DNA of 64,000 nt from Symsagittifera roscoffensis (GCF_963678635.1 NC_087062.1:68125415-68189414); one strand, 5' to 3'. Positions 1 through 10,210 are shown, numbered from the stretch's first letter. A program made the numbers and translations. Notes: generated by a model from the sequence alone, not told the origin.

Positions 1-2746
1 TTTTCGTTAATTGTTGTATTGTTGAATTTTCGAAAATATCGGAGGAGTGTTTTGTTTCCTAGAATAGTTGAATCTGCTTTGATAGGTTTAGTTTTTTATT
101 TGTGCCATGATTTCAGTTGTCGAATTACTGGGTCAAGGTTTTGATATTGTTTCAGTGTTGAAATTGTAATTGTTTCTGTTGGGGGGAGAAAAATGTTTTC
201 AATTTCTAATTTAGATAAGGGTATTGTGTCAAGTGGGTCATGGAGGTCAAAAACTTGATTTATTGTGTATTTTGAATCGTTTGTTTGTGGTCCTGATAAG
301 TTTATTTTATCAGTCAAATTTTCTTTTTCAATTAGTGGAAAATGGTCTTTTTTAGGCGGGTGTTGTTTTATTCTTTTTTGTTGGGTGTTGTTTTTTATCC
401 ATTGTGAATATGGGATTGGTTTAAAAGTTGATGTTCCAAGTAGATCAACTTCATAGTGATTATTTTGACAATCTAAATAAAGTGGGAAATGTTGTAAATT
501 ATTTATTTGTGATTGTTCAACGTCAGTTTTTACTGCATATTTGCATTCCAATCGGGGTGATGTTTCATTTTCTGCAAGGTAGAATTTTATGTTTTTGGGT
601 ATTTCAACTGTGGTTTTTCGTGTAAGTAATTCAGGTGGCGTATTTCGACTCAAAGTGTCTGGTAATGCAAGATTTTTTCCTGCGGTCCAAACTATATGTA
701 AGTTTGGGAATTTCATTAAAATGAGTTGAAATCTATAAACTCGGTGGTTTGGATTAGACTTTTGTGTAAAAAGAAAGATGATTGGTTTATGGTCTGTGAA
801 TAGAACTGTGGGATGTTTTGATCCAAGTATCAGAAATTCATATTCTGTTAGTGTATATATTATGGCTGTACATTCTCTCATTAGAGTTGAGAGTCGTAGC
901 TCTGCTTGAGTGAATAATCGAGAATTTGCTGATATGAGGTTCATTTTATTTGTACTATTATGTGATTGTAATAATGCTGCGCCGATGCCAAAGTTCGAAG
1001 CATCGCACATTGCATAAAATGGTTGATTTGAATCTGGAATTGTGTTTGAAATTTGTTCAGTTAGAAGTTTTTTAATTTCTTCAAATTGTGCTTGATGTTC
1101 TGTATTCCATTCAAAATTATTTTGTTGTCTAAGTATGTTATAGAATGGTCGTAGATATAATTGCATTTTATAAACATATTTGCTTAAAAAGTTTAACATT
1201 CCAAGGAATTCTTGGATTTTCTTTTTATTTGTTGGTAGTTGGAGTTTTTGAATAGCGTCTATACGTGATTTCAATGGAGTGATTGTTTTTCTTTCTATAT
1301 TATGCCCTAAGAATTTAACTTTTGTCAAAAAGAAGTGTGATTTATCGGGGGCGGCCTTCAGATTTTCGTTCTGAAGTATTTGGTGATATTGTTCTAAAAC
1401 ATTGAACATTTCCTCTTTTGTCTGTGATTGCATAAAAACATCGTCTAAATAGGTGATTGCATTTTTCTTGAGTATTAGTGGTCAAAAAATTTTGCTCATA
1501 AAAGCTGAAAATGCTGCTGGTCCTATGGATATTCCATAGAATAAGCGGTTGAATTCGTATTGTTGATTTCCAATAACAAATTGTGTTAAGCGTCGTGATT
1601 GTTCATCTAATGGCATTTGATTATATGCACTATTCATATCGGCGGTGGTAAAGTATTTTCCGTTTATTTTTGTTAAAATAACTTGTATTGGTTCAATGGG
1701 CCAATTACACTTTGATTCATCTATGAGTGAGTTGAGGTATCTAGCATCGAGAACAATTTTTAATGATTCTCCTTTGGCTAGAATGATAACAGGGTTGATG
1801 AATGTGTTGCCTTTTGGTTGTTCCTCTTTGTTTACTGGTGATATAATGTTGTATTGTTCTAAAATGTCGAGTAATCTGTTCACTTTATCGTGTAAGTGAA
1901 TTGGTACTTTACTTGCTCTTTGTTTTTTGAAAACTGCGTCTGGTTTCAATGGGAGATGTAGTGATGAGCTGATTTTGCCAACATCAAATTTGGATGTTGC
2001 ATAGACTGATGAATATTTAATTAGCTGTTTTGCTAGTTTTTCAAATTCGTCTTGTGTTATTTGTGAATGTTGGAAATTCAACATTGTTAAAAATTTCTGT
2101 TGATTCTCTGTGTAGTTACTTATGTTGAATGTAGGTTTGAAATATGGGGTTTTTGTGAAATAATCCGTATTTCTGTTTTCGTTACTTATTATATTATTTA
2201 TAGATAATTCTTCATTAAGGATTGTGGATTGGCAAATATCTAGTAATTGGAGTATATTATTTACACGATATGCTTTTTCGTGTATTGGTGATATTGTAGC
2301 GTTGGTTTCGCAGTAGCCTAAAAGTCCTAAAGGTAATGTTACTTGGTAAGGTGTATTGTTGTATACATGTAAGGAAATAATATCTGAATTCGAGTTTTTC
2401 AAATATTTTATTGATGAGATTGTGATTTTGAAAAACTTATGAATAGGTTTGAATTCAAAATCTGACATATAAAGTTTTTGTTTGTTTTGTTTTTTATCAT
2501 ATTGGTGAACTTGTTTGATTGAAAAATTATAGATGTTTCCTGATAGTGGTTTCAAGTGTTTTCTTTGTTGGTTATATATTGGGTAAAATTTTGAAAAAAA
2601 TGGTGGTTGTTTATTTAATCTTTGAAAAAATGTTAGGGATGTGTCTTTTGATTGTTGGTATATATTTAGAGATAATTGGTATTCCAATGATTTTGTGTTT
2701 AATATCAGTGATATGGAATATTTGTTTAAATGGTTTGGTTAAAATT
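1..2746 (-). pseudogene. pol: pol: reverse transcriptase, RNase H, start of integrase; two in-frame stops
   Basis: This frame makes the polymerase of the retrotransposon: RT copies the genomic RNA and RNase H removes the template. It opens after a stop near 2746 and overlaps the end of gag-protease in the +1 frame. It has no ATG in the overlap, so it is probably expressed by frameshifting. RT palm motif A reads ADMNSAYNQMPL and motif B reads LFYGISIGPAAFSAF. A TGA at 1482-1484 then interrupts the frame. Sixteen codons further on the catalytic YLDD box (1440-1451) is intact in the same frame. RNase H follows, with MCDASNFGIGAALLQ, TDHKP and DTLSR. A TAA at 96-98 stops the frame at the start of the integrase region, after which it is open again to base 1. 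RT and RNase H are certain; integrase is inferred from position. One upstream TTG (2687) is the only near-start codon. Confidence 0.92.
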
Positions 2747-5700
2747 TTGTTTTGCTCCATTGTTCTTGTGGGGAGAAGAAATAATTGAATTTTTCCGTAG
2801 TTTATTAATGTTGATCCTTGTGCTGTTGCTAGTTTGCTGGAGGTTTCAAGAGGTGTTAGCTTTGGGTGTAAGGTTTTTATTTCATTCCATGTGGGAATGT
2901 TTATTATATTTGATTCTGCTCCTGAATCAATTAAAAAATCAATTTCAAGATCTGGTGGTTGAAATTCTTTGCTTCTTGGACTTTCCAAAAGAAATGGTAT
3001 TGTCCAAATTTTTTCTTTGGGTTGTTCTTTTTGTATGTTTTGATAGATGTGATTTGTATTCAAGCATTTTGTTTTTTTGTTCTCATTGGGTTGGTTTGTA
3101 GTGTTAATTTCATTAGTTTTTTGTGTCGTCGGTGTGGAATGGACGGGTTTAATATAATAATTGTGAAGGAGTTCTGATTGATTCTCATATATGTGTGATG
3201 AAAAAGGTTCTTCATATATAACAGGTTCATAGTCATTTTCGACTTTTATCATGTTGATGGAGAGAGTGTTTTCTACATCGCTTTCTGAATCTGATGATCC
3301 ACAGTTTATTTGATTGAGTTGTAACGTATCAGTTACTGTGTCATCAATACCTGGAGGGTCTGATGTTGTTTCTGGATTAGATTGTACTTGATTAATATGT
3401 CTTTGATGTTTAGGTGTACTACTTCTGTGGCGATTATTGGAATTATTATAGTTATTATTATTCCGGTGTGGTGATTGGGAATAATTTCTATAACGATTAT
3501 TATAACTTGAGTGTCGATTTTGTGAATTATTTCGCGATCTGGTTTGGTAATTATTGTTTGGTCTGTTATAGTTCGATCTATTATATGAGTTATTCCTTGA
3601 TTGATTGTTCGGGTAATTCTGGTTTCGGTTGTTTGAATAACTTCTATTCCGATTATTGGAGTAGTTTCTATTCCTATTGTATGATGAATTTCGTGATTGA
3701 TTGTTTGGATAATAATTATTTCTTGATTGGGAATTAGATCTAGAAACAAATCGTTGTGTATTTGAATGTGATCTGGAGTAGTTATTTCGACTATTTGGTC
3801 TATTGTAGTGAATTTGTGATGAATTGTGCGTGTTTCTTCGTTCTGGTGATCTTCCTCTATAACTTGAGTTATATGGTGATTGATTTCTTGTATAATTTGT
3901 ATTGTTCGGGAGTGGTTTTCCTGAACTGTTGTTGCTGTAGACTGTTTTGTTCGGTAGATTTTGATCTTTTTTCATGTATTGATAGAATGATTTATTTGGT
4001 TCTTTATATTTTTGAGGTTTATTTTGATTGTCTTGCTGTTTTTGTCTACATTCAGAAATACTATGTCCGTATCGTCGGCAATAATTACACCATTTTTTGA
4101 AAGATGGTTTGCCTTTAAAGTTTGGGTGTTTTTCGTAAATATTGAGTATTTCAGTGATTTTTTCAACGAGATCTGTATCTGATTCCTGTATATTGTTTAT
4201 ATTTGTGGAAGCTGTTTCAATTCTGTTAACGTATTGTAATTTCAGATTTTCCGTTTCTTCGAGTTTCATTGTGATTTCTGCTTGTTCTAGTTTGTCTACT
4301 AGTTTTCGAAAATCTAAATCGGGTTCTCGAATTGACGAAGGATGGGATGCTCTCTTTTTTATTGCTATTTTCCTTAATTGTGGTGTTAAGGTCATCATTA
4401 AGATTTCTGTCATCTTTGTGTTTTTATAGTCATGTGTATTTAATGAATATGCTTTTCGAACTAGTGTTTCGATTCGTACTGCTAATTGCTTGATGGTTTC
4501 GTTTGGTAATCTGCGAATTTTTTTACATAAAACTCTTTGTTGTTGTTTGTTTCTTTCGGAGTCAAACATTTTTGAAAATTCTTGTGTAAATCTTTTCCAA
4601 TTTGATTTTATTTCTATAGGCAATACTGAAAACCATTTTTGGGCTGCGCCATCTAGAGTTGTTTGTATTAACGCTGTGCGTCGATGTATCCAGTTTTGAT
4701 GTAGTGGCGTATTAATTGGTTCAGGTCCTATATTTAAAATCAAATTTGCTGTGACTGCATTTAAATAGTCTTCTACAGAATATTCAGGGTCTGTTCCTGT
4801 GAATACCATTAAAGGTTTATTTGATGTTATTGATGATCCACCCATAAGGTATGGATTCATCGTCATTTGTAATGATTCTGCTGCATTTGGCATTTGAGAA
4901 AAATTTGAAAGTTGATTTCTTGTTATTTCGTGTTGTTGAAGATAATATGGGAGTGGTATTTCATTTTGAATTTGTGCTGGTTGGTACGAGTTTGCAATCA
5001 TTGGGTTTTGTTGCTGAATTGGTTGAAAAGATTGTGTATTAATTGGGTTTTGTTGTTGAATTGGTTGTTGATTTTGTGTATCTATTGGTTGTGGAGAAAA
5101 AATTCTATGATATGTATGTGGTTTCTGTATTCCTTGTCCACGATATTCTTGATTATAGGGTGTAAATATATCTGGTTGTAAGAAATCATCATCTGAGGAT
5201 AAGTAATCCATTTGATAAGATGTTTGTTTTTTATTTTTATTTTGTTGAAAAAATGGATAGTTTTCACTACGATCCTGTGGAGAATGTACATTTGTTTGGA
5301 AATTTACTGAACTAGGTGGTGCCATTGGGTTATCCCAGTTTCGAGATCTTGTATAATTACTAAAATTTTTTCGTGGTTGATAATTTGTTTTTGATGGATG
5401 TGTGTAATTATAATTATGGTCTGCAAAGTTGTTTCTGGTGAACGTTTTGCGTGTTTTTGGCGGTATTGTCATGGGTCTGTATGTTTGGTAATCCATGTGT
5501 GAATATTTTGGGGCAACCGAAGGTTTAACGGTTGATTGTAATGTTACCTGTGTTTGTGAAGGATTTGTATTTCTTGGTGTTGTTAAGTTTGGACGTATTG
5601 GTGAAATACTTTGTTGTGTAGTTGTTGTGTGTACGATTTCTTCATTTATGAAGTGTGATGGTGTCTGGATATCTTGTTGAGTAAGATTCCTAGTTCCATT

Positions 5701-6618
5701 GAGGTTTTCATTGTGTATGACTGTAGAGTTTAAACTATTATTTTGCATATCGGGTAAAAATGTATTATAGTTTAATGGTGTTGCATCAATGGTTAATGGT
5801 ATTACTCGTACATAATCTCTTACATAAGATATCGTACTTATTGCTTGACTTGAGATTGATTGTGGGAACTTTATGGATGCGGGATGAGACCATTCGGGGT
5901 CCCAAACATAGTCTGATTGTTCTGTGATGGCAGTATCATCGTTTGAGTTTTGGGGTCTAAAATTTTTTCTTGCTTGTGAAATTAAATCAATATTATGTGT
6001 GAAATAATCTATTATGAACCATGCCAAGATTTTTTGTAAGTCATGTTTTGTATGTTGTGAAACTTCATCTTTCGTGAAATTTTCTTTAATTATATTTAGA
6101 AAACTAGAGAGTAGTGTGATTTCATGTCGTACTCTTATATGTTTAGATGTTTCTGTCGGTGAGACATTTGGTATCTGGATTTCGTTTTCTAATATTGAGA
6201 TATAACTATATATTATCGCAAAAACTTCATTGGTGAATATGGAGTTTGCTCTTTGTGAGTTATGATATTGGATGCTTTTTATATATTCTGAGAATACCTT
6301 TGAGAATTCTAAATCAAGGTCGTCTGTTTGAATTATATATTTACTGTGGTTCTGGTTTGGTGAGCTGAATTCTATGGAGTAGATTCCGTATTGTTGTGTT
6401 AGGTTACATATATCTTTTAGATAGTGATCGATAATTTGTCTTTTGATTTTTACATCTGGGAACTCTGTTTTACATGGACCGATTCCGGGTTCAAACAAAT
6501 TTAAGAGTAAATTTTTGCAGAATATATGCTGTCCTCTATCAGTGGTTGCATCTACGATAAAGGGGAAAATATCATCATCATCTGGACTTTCTTCACCTGG
6601 GGTGTGCGTTGAGCTCAT
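2611..6618 (-). CDS. gag: gag-protease polyprotein of Ty3/gypsy-type element
   Basis: This 1335-residue intact ORF starts at an ATG and encodes the structural polyprotein plus an aspartic protease. Residues 1 to about 300 form an acidic-starting N-terminal region with no motif I recognise. Gln/Pro-rich repeats built on QPIQQQNP lie at about 510-560. A retrotransposon-type capsid domain occupies about 600-815 (FTGTDPEYSVEDYL, then QKWFSVLP and WKRFTQEFSKMF). One CCHC zinc knuckle, CNYCRRYGHSISEC, lies at about 843-857. A low-complexity Asn/Arg/Ser/Tyr tract of some 180 residues follows at about 886-1068 and could bind RNA. The protease active site DFLIDSGAE is near residue 1228. At 1335 residues it is longer than most gypsy Gag proteins, mainly because of the N-terminal region and the Asn/Arg tract. 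It ends in TAA inside the pol overlap. Confidence 0.92.
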   Translation of the reverse strand: MSSTHTPGEESPDDDDIFPFIVDATTDRGQHIFCKNLLLNLFEPGIGPCKTEFPDVKIKRQIIDHYLKDICNLTQQYGIYSIEFSSPNQNHSKYIIQTDDLDLEFSKVFSEYIKSIQYHNSQRANSIFTNEVFAIIYSYISILENEIQIPNVSPTETSKHIRVRHEITLLSSFLNIIKENFTKDEVSQHTKHDLQKILAWFIIDYFTHNIDLISQARKNFRPQNSNDDTAITEQSDYVWDPEWSHPASIKFPQSISSQAISTISYVRDYVRVIPLTIDATPLNYNTFLPDMQNNSLNSTVIHNENLNGTRNLTQQDIQTPSHFINEEIVHTTTTQQSISPIRPNLTTPRNTNPSQTQVTLQSTVKPSVAPKYSHMDYQTYRPMTIPPKTRKTFTRNNFADHNYNYTHPSKTNYQPRKNFSNYTRSRNWDNPMAPPSSVNFQTNVHSPQDRSENYPFFQQNKNKKQTSYQMDYLSSDDDFLQPDIFTPYNQEYRGQGIQKPHTYHRIFSPQPIDTQNQQPIQQQNPINTQSFQPIQQQNPMIANSYQPAQIQNEIPLPYYLQQHEITRNQLSNFSQMPNAAESLQMTMNPYLMGGSSITSNKPLMVFTGTDPEYSVEDYLNAVTANLILNIGPEPINTPLHQNWIHRRTALIQTTLDGAAQKWFSVLPIEIKSNWKRFTQEFSKMFDSERNKQQQRVLCKKIRRLPNETIKQLAVRIETLVRKAYSLNTHDYKNTKMTEILMMTLTPQLRKIAIKKRASHPSSIREPDLDFRKLVDKLEQAEITMKLEETENLKLQYVNRIETASTNINNIQESDTDLVEKITEILNIYEKHPNFKGKPSFKKWCNYCRRYGHSISECRQKQQDNQNKPQKYKEPNKSFYQYMKKDQNLPNKTVYSNNSSGKPLPNNTNYTRNQSPYNSSYRGRSPERRNTHNSSQIHYNRPNSRNNYSRSHSNTQRFVSRSNSQSRNNYYPNNQSRNSSYNRNRNYSNNRNRSYSNNRNQNYPNNQSRNNSYNRSNYNRPNNNYQTRSRNNSQNRHSSYNNRYRNYSQSPHRNNNNYNNSNNRHRSSTPKHQRHINQVQSNPETTSDPPGIDDTVTDTLQLNQINCGSSDSESDVENTLSINMIKVENDYEPVIYEEPFSSHIYENQSELLHNYYIKPVHSTPTTQKTNEINTTNQPNENKKTKCLNTNHIYQNIQKEQPKEKIWTIPFLLESPRSKEFQPPDLEIDFLIDSGAESNIINIPTWNEIKTLHPKLTPLETSSKLATAQGSTLINYGKIQLFLLPTRTMEQNKILTKPFKQIFHITDIKHKIIGIPIISKYIPTIKRHIPNIFSKIK

Positions 6619-7060
6619 TTTTTCGTTCGATGACTGTTAATATGTAATTATCAATGTGTCTAATTGGTTGATTCCAATTGTATAAATGTACTGGTTTGTG
6701 TTTATACTGCTTTTTTATTCTTCTTTTTCCTCTTTTTGATGAATTTGAAGTTGTTTCTGAGTCAGAGAAATATAATTGATTGTGAATTGGGCAATTTTTA
6801 TCTTTTGATTCTTTTAGTTTATAAAGTTCGTCTAAACTGTTGGTTTCTGATTCTGAAAATGCGTTTCAATTTTTTGAAAATCTTTTTCGTGTTATTTGTC
6901 TTTGTTTAGTTATTATTTTTCTCTTTAATGTTTGTCGTTTTGTTCTAATGTATCCAACTGTTTGTGTATGAGGTGTGATTACAAGGTCGTATTTTTTGTT
7001 ATCTATTTCACAATTGTGTAAAACGATTGTTTGTTTATTTCCTAGGTTTTTAAATGACAT
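6593..7060 (-). CDS. Leader ORF upstream of gag, conserved in the second element, one internal TGA
   Basis: An ATG at 7060 opens a 64-codon basic ORF (LHNCEIDNKKYDLVITPHTQ, then Lys/Arg/Gln-rich). It meets a TGA at 6866-6868. The same frame then stays open for about 90 more codons (SESETNSLDELYKL, SKRGKRRIKKQYKH, YNWNQPIRHIDNYI), passes over the gag ATG and stops at 6593. The older element has the matching ORF at 24457-24750, with ILHNCGIKKKIYDLVITP and a similar basic tail, and also keeps the YNW-QPI-HI segment near its gag start. Amino-acid agreement between two diverged copies suggests a protein that was once selected. I recognise no family. The high basic charge would suit nucleic-acid binding, but that is inference. 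The TGA may be a nonsense mutation or a readthrough site. Confidence 0.6.
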
Positions 7061-7129
7061 AAGGTTTAGGATGACGGATGCAAAAGGTTGTTAAATGATT
7101 TCTATTTGCTTAAACTGTTAGTCCTTACG

Positions 7130-7680
7130 ATTTTTTTGTTAGCCTAACCTGGGTCTATTTGTTCAGGGTTGGGGAGAAAAGTATATCGATTCCGAAGAAT
7201 GATTTTATACTTTCTCGTGGATAGTATAAGCTAAGGTGTTAACTTACTTAATCTTACTTAAGGGTAGTACTTGTGTTCAGGGTTGGATGATAGTAAATCG
7301 ATCCACAAGGTTCAGGTATAATTAGAACGCGAGTAGTTCGTTAGATACTATTTTAAACTTACTAAGTTTAAGATTTATCCTGGGTCTGGTAAGAGGGGGG
7401 ATCAAGTGAAGGATGAATAACCGAAGTTCTTCACTGTTTATCCTAATTTGAATGATTAGTTTTGTTCAAAAATTTCTATTAGTCCTGGGTTTTTAGAAAG
7501 GGTTGGATAGTGAATCGACGTTTGAGGTCGTTAGACACTCGTTAAGTGGGTGGGGGAGAACAAAGTTGTTCTTTTTGATCCAAGGAGAGGCCTTGATGAT
7601 CAAGTTTTAAATTTAATTAAATAGAAAATGATTTAAGATCCAAGGATAAGCCTTGATGATCTGATTTTAAAATTAAGTGA
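7130..7680 (-). repeat. Imperfect repeats in the retrotransposon leader
   Basis: The plus strand shows repeated blocks at roughly 100-120 bp spacing. Each combines 'cctgggt(c)t' with 'gggttggagag...aatcgat' (near 7145, 7270, 7378 and 7482). A pair of 60-bp units follows ('gatccaaggagaggccttga' near 7578 and 'gatccaaggataagccttga' near 7638). The older element has the same series at about 24780-25290. This is untranslated leader between primer-binding site and gag. Conservation of the series suggests an RNA structural or packaging role, which is inferred. Confidence 0.6.
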
Positions 7681-7987
7681 ATTTAAGTTTAAAATGTTTT
7701 AAATTTGTGTAAAGAATAGATTTAGTATTTTTATGATATTAGTGAGCTTATGATTGCTGTTATGTTTAGGCGATGAAGCTGGAACAACAGGATGATTTAT
7801 AATTACTAACCATTTATTGTCATGCTACTAATTTTTATTTTGATTTTTCAATAAATATTTTTCAAACATGTTTTGTATATTACTGCAGAATTTAGGAAAA
7901 CGATCTGAGATCTTTTTATCAATCGTTATTGTATATTAATAATTTTGTTTAGCGCCTGAAATGATTTTGAAGATTGACTTCAAAATT

Positions 7988-8194
7988 TTATGTTTGCAAA
8001 TGAAAATCTAAATTCATTGCTAGTAGTATTTTAAATACAAAAGTTTGTTCTGGCTTTTGCCGAACTATCATATAACTATATGGTAAGTTTCTGCTTTGTC
8101 GTATGTCGTCTCTGGTTCGAGGTCTTCTTCCAATTCCGGGTAGTTCTGTTATCGTTCGGAATATTGGCTCTGATCTATTGAGTCGTAGAGACAT
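7988..8194 (-). CDS. Small ORF just inside the primer-binding site, uncertain
   Basis: This 68-codon ORF starts with ATG about 95 bases downstream of the primer-binding site. It is basic, with a GIGRRPRTRDD stretch. At the same position the older element has a 75-codon ORF (25704-25931). The nine-residue block SLRLNRSEP here corresponds to PPRLIKSIP there in the same frame, and both end near a K-I-(L/F)-(L/I)-A segment. The similarity is much weaker than for the pre-gag ORF. It could be a short real protein, an upstream ORF that tunes gag translation, or chance. I recognise no domain. Confidence 0.25.
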   Translation of the reverse strand: MSLRLNRSEPIFRTITELPGIGRRPRTRDDIRQSRNLPYSYMIVRQKPEQTFVFKILLAMNLDFHLQT

Positions 8195-8288
8195 TTCGAT
8201 TAAATTATTGTCGTATAACGTTTTGTAAATGTTTTGTCTTAATTCTAATCTATTATTGGTTAATGCTAAGCTATTAAGGTCTTGTTCG

Positions 8289-8306
8289 AGACTTATGGTC
8301 GCACCA
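8289..8306 (-). promoter_or_regulatory. tRNA primer-binding site
   Basis: Read on the minus strand, TGGTGCGACC begins two bases inside the LTR end, the position of a tRNA primer-binding site. The plus strand shows the tRNA-like 3' end ...GGTCGCACCA. Beyond the first 18 bases both elements also share a T-arm-like GTTCGAGAC. I could not assign the primer tRNA. Confidence 0.75.
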
Positions 8307-8308
8307 GA

Positions 8309-8718
8309 TGAGTTATGACCGATGGGTATAACTCATAGAGTAATTTCGGATAGGGTACACCGTCTGCTCGTCACGCTATCTTATTTTCGGCCGGATAGAT
8401 TCGTGCAACTTCTTAGTCTAATACCGATCCTAATCTTACTCTTATACTATCTAGTCTCAGGTTGTTTAACTAGTCTCTGCTAGGCTCAATAGATCTAGGG
8501 TATACTGGTTTATTGCGGCTGCTGAAGTACTCGGGAGAGTTCAACTAATTTCTAAGTTAAATTCAAATCTCTCTGGTGCTGAAATTACAAGTAATTTCAG
8601 CACTTACAAATAAGTGGATTGTTAGTTAGATGGATCATGATTGGTTAATATTAAATACTTTACATTGGTAAAATATCTAATTTATCCAATCATAAAATGT
8701 AGTTTAGATCAGGTTCCA
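8309..8718 (-). repeat. 5' LTR of the 1-8718 retrotransposon
   Basis: This is a 410-bp LTR that begins TGGAACC and ends CA on the minus strand. The boundaries come from alignment by eye to the LTRs at 12202-12589 and 26029-26417, with which it shares long blocks ('cgtcacgctatcttattttc', 'ggatagattcgtgcaacttc', 'atggatcatgattggtta'). It is more distant from them than they are from each other. The outer flank starts AAAA. The partner LTR is outside the window. Confidence 0.85.
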
Positions 8719-10210
8719 AAAAGGTCGACTTCTTGATTTTAAGTTCCTTTTTTATTTTAAATTTTTGACTTCTCAAAAAAATTCCTTGTCAAATTCGAAA
8801 TGAAGAAAATATTCAAAAAACCTCTTTTTGAAAACTAGACCCTAAATTTTTAAAAGACAGAAATTTAACGCCTTCGCAAAATTCAAACCTTTTGAACATT
8901 AGACCGTTTTTTTGATTTTTAACTGCAAAGTCTCATATTTTAAACTTCAAATATATCATTAAGTGGTCTTTTAAATTTTTTGAGACGCTTTGGACGAAAT
9001 TTTTAGTTTTCAGAAAAACTTACATTTTTTCCTCAAATTCTACCCTGCCATTTTTCCAAAAAGTGGTCACAATGGAAAGACCGCCCACTATTTTTTCTGT
9101 CTGCGTAATCCCTTGGTCTTTTCTGGTCTTTCTACCTGCGTAACCCTACATCATTTATTACAACCTTCAAAAAAAAAGGTTGGGCTTAACTCTTACTTAA
9201 ATTTTTGAATTTTGCCTCCTTCAAATCTGAGATTTTGCAGACGCTTTAAAAATTTGGCAAATTTGACACACTTTTATTTTTTTTGTTTTTGTTGCAGTTT
9301 TTTTAGTTATCTCAAACACTAGTCAAAAACGTCGGTTTTCAAAAAAACGAAGAGTGCCCACTCCGATGTCTGCTGTCTTCAAAATCAACTAGTTTCTTTT
9401 TACCCGTCGTAATATTCTACAGCGATCGAAAAGTTGTGATAAATATTTTTACTTAAACTTTTTTTTCATGTTTTCAGAAACTAACATCCCAATTCTGAAA
9501 TAATGGGCTCAGCGGAAAAGATGGTTGTGGTTTGAGCCAACTTGGAAATTCTAAAGTTTTTGAGAAGCTTCATGAAATGTTTTCACGGCTAGCAGACATT
9601 TTATTATTCCTCAAACACTGCTCAGCCGACTTTCAAAAAGTGGTGCCGATGGAAAAATCGGTCACTCTCTGTCTGCCTGCAATTTCAATTGGTCTCTTAG
9701 TACCATACATCACTTTCTACAGCCTTTAAATTTTGCCTGAGCGAAATTTTGGACCCATTTTAGCGGTTTTTTTCAATTTCTCTAACACTACCCTCCCAAA
9801 TGTGAAATTTTGGTTTCAACTGGAAACTGGAAACATGGGTTGTGATTTGAGAAGCCTTGGAAAACCTAAGTTTTTCAAAAACTTCGGACAATTTTTTTTG
9901 TTTTCTTCAGATTTTTTAACTTTTCTCAAACGCTACTCTACCAATGGGAAGACCGCCCTTTTTCTCGTCTACCTGAGTTTTTTTTCCTAGTCTCATTCTA
10001 CTCTACATTTTTAGCTGTAGTCTTCTCAATTTACTGCGGAGTGAAAATTTAGAACCATAGTTTTGGATGCTTCTAAATTTTCTAAACAACAACCTTCCCA
10101 ACGTTGAGATGATGTTGGGTTCAGTGAAAAGAAGTTCACCTGCATTGAAAAGCAAAACTAAAGTCACAAAAAAGTGATCGACTTCTGATTGAATCAGATT
10201 TATCAGCAAA
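8719..10210. repeat. Diverged tandem repeat array, about 290-300 bp period
   Basis: No gene is visible. The phrase 'tctcaaacactnct...aaagtggtnnnnatggaaagaccg...tctgtctgc' recurs near 9035, 9310, 9610 and 9925. A second phrase, 'aactaacatcccaattctgaaat...tcagcggaaaag', recurs near 9470, 9775 and 10080. The units are strongly diverged and rich in T/A homopolymers. Similar phrasing occurs at 26440-26750 just outside the older element. Confidence 0.5.

Larger units (their letters stand above)
1..8718 (-). mobile_element. Ty3/gypsy-type LTR retrotransposon, 3' part beyond the window
   Basis: Read on the minus strand, this contains in order a 5' LTR, a primer-binding site, a repeat-bearing leader, a small ORF, gag-protease, and pol with reverse transcriptase, RNase H and the beginning of integrase. 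The order protease, RT, RNase H, integrase is that of Ty3/gypsy elements, not Ty1/copia, where integrase comes before RT. The rest of integrase, any third ORF and the 3' LTR lie left of base 1. The coding strand is strongly A-rich. In-frame stops in pol (1482-1484 and 96-98) and in the leader ORF (6866-6868) suggest that this copy is inactive or recently damaged. A much older relative lies at 12202-26417 in the same orientation. Confidence 0.93.

Noticed and set aside
3333-3749. Open frame opposite or out of phase with the Asn/Arg-rich gag tract
   Set aside because: Low-complexity codons make other frames open; gag is clearly the coding frame.
2519-6640. Series of plus-strand ORFs of 60-140 codons
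   Set aside because: Shadows of the A-rich minus-strand gag-protease gene, giving Leu/Phe/Cys-rich nonsense proteins.
1-8718. BEL/Pao or copia assignment for the first element
   Set aside because: RT is followed by RNase H and then the integrase region, and the YLDD and RNase H motif style is Ty3/gypsy.
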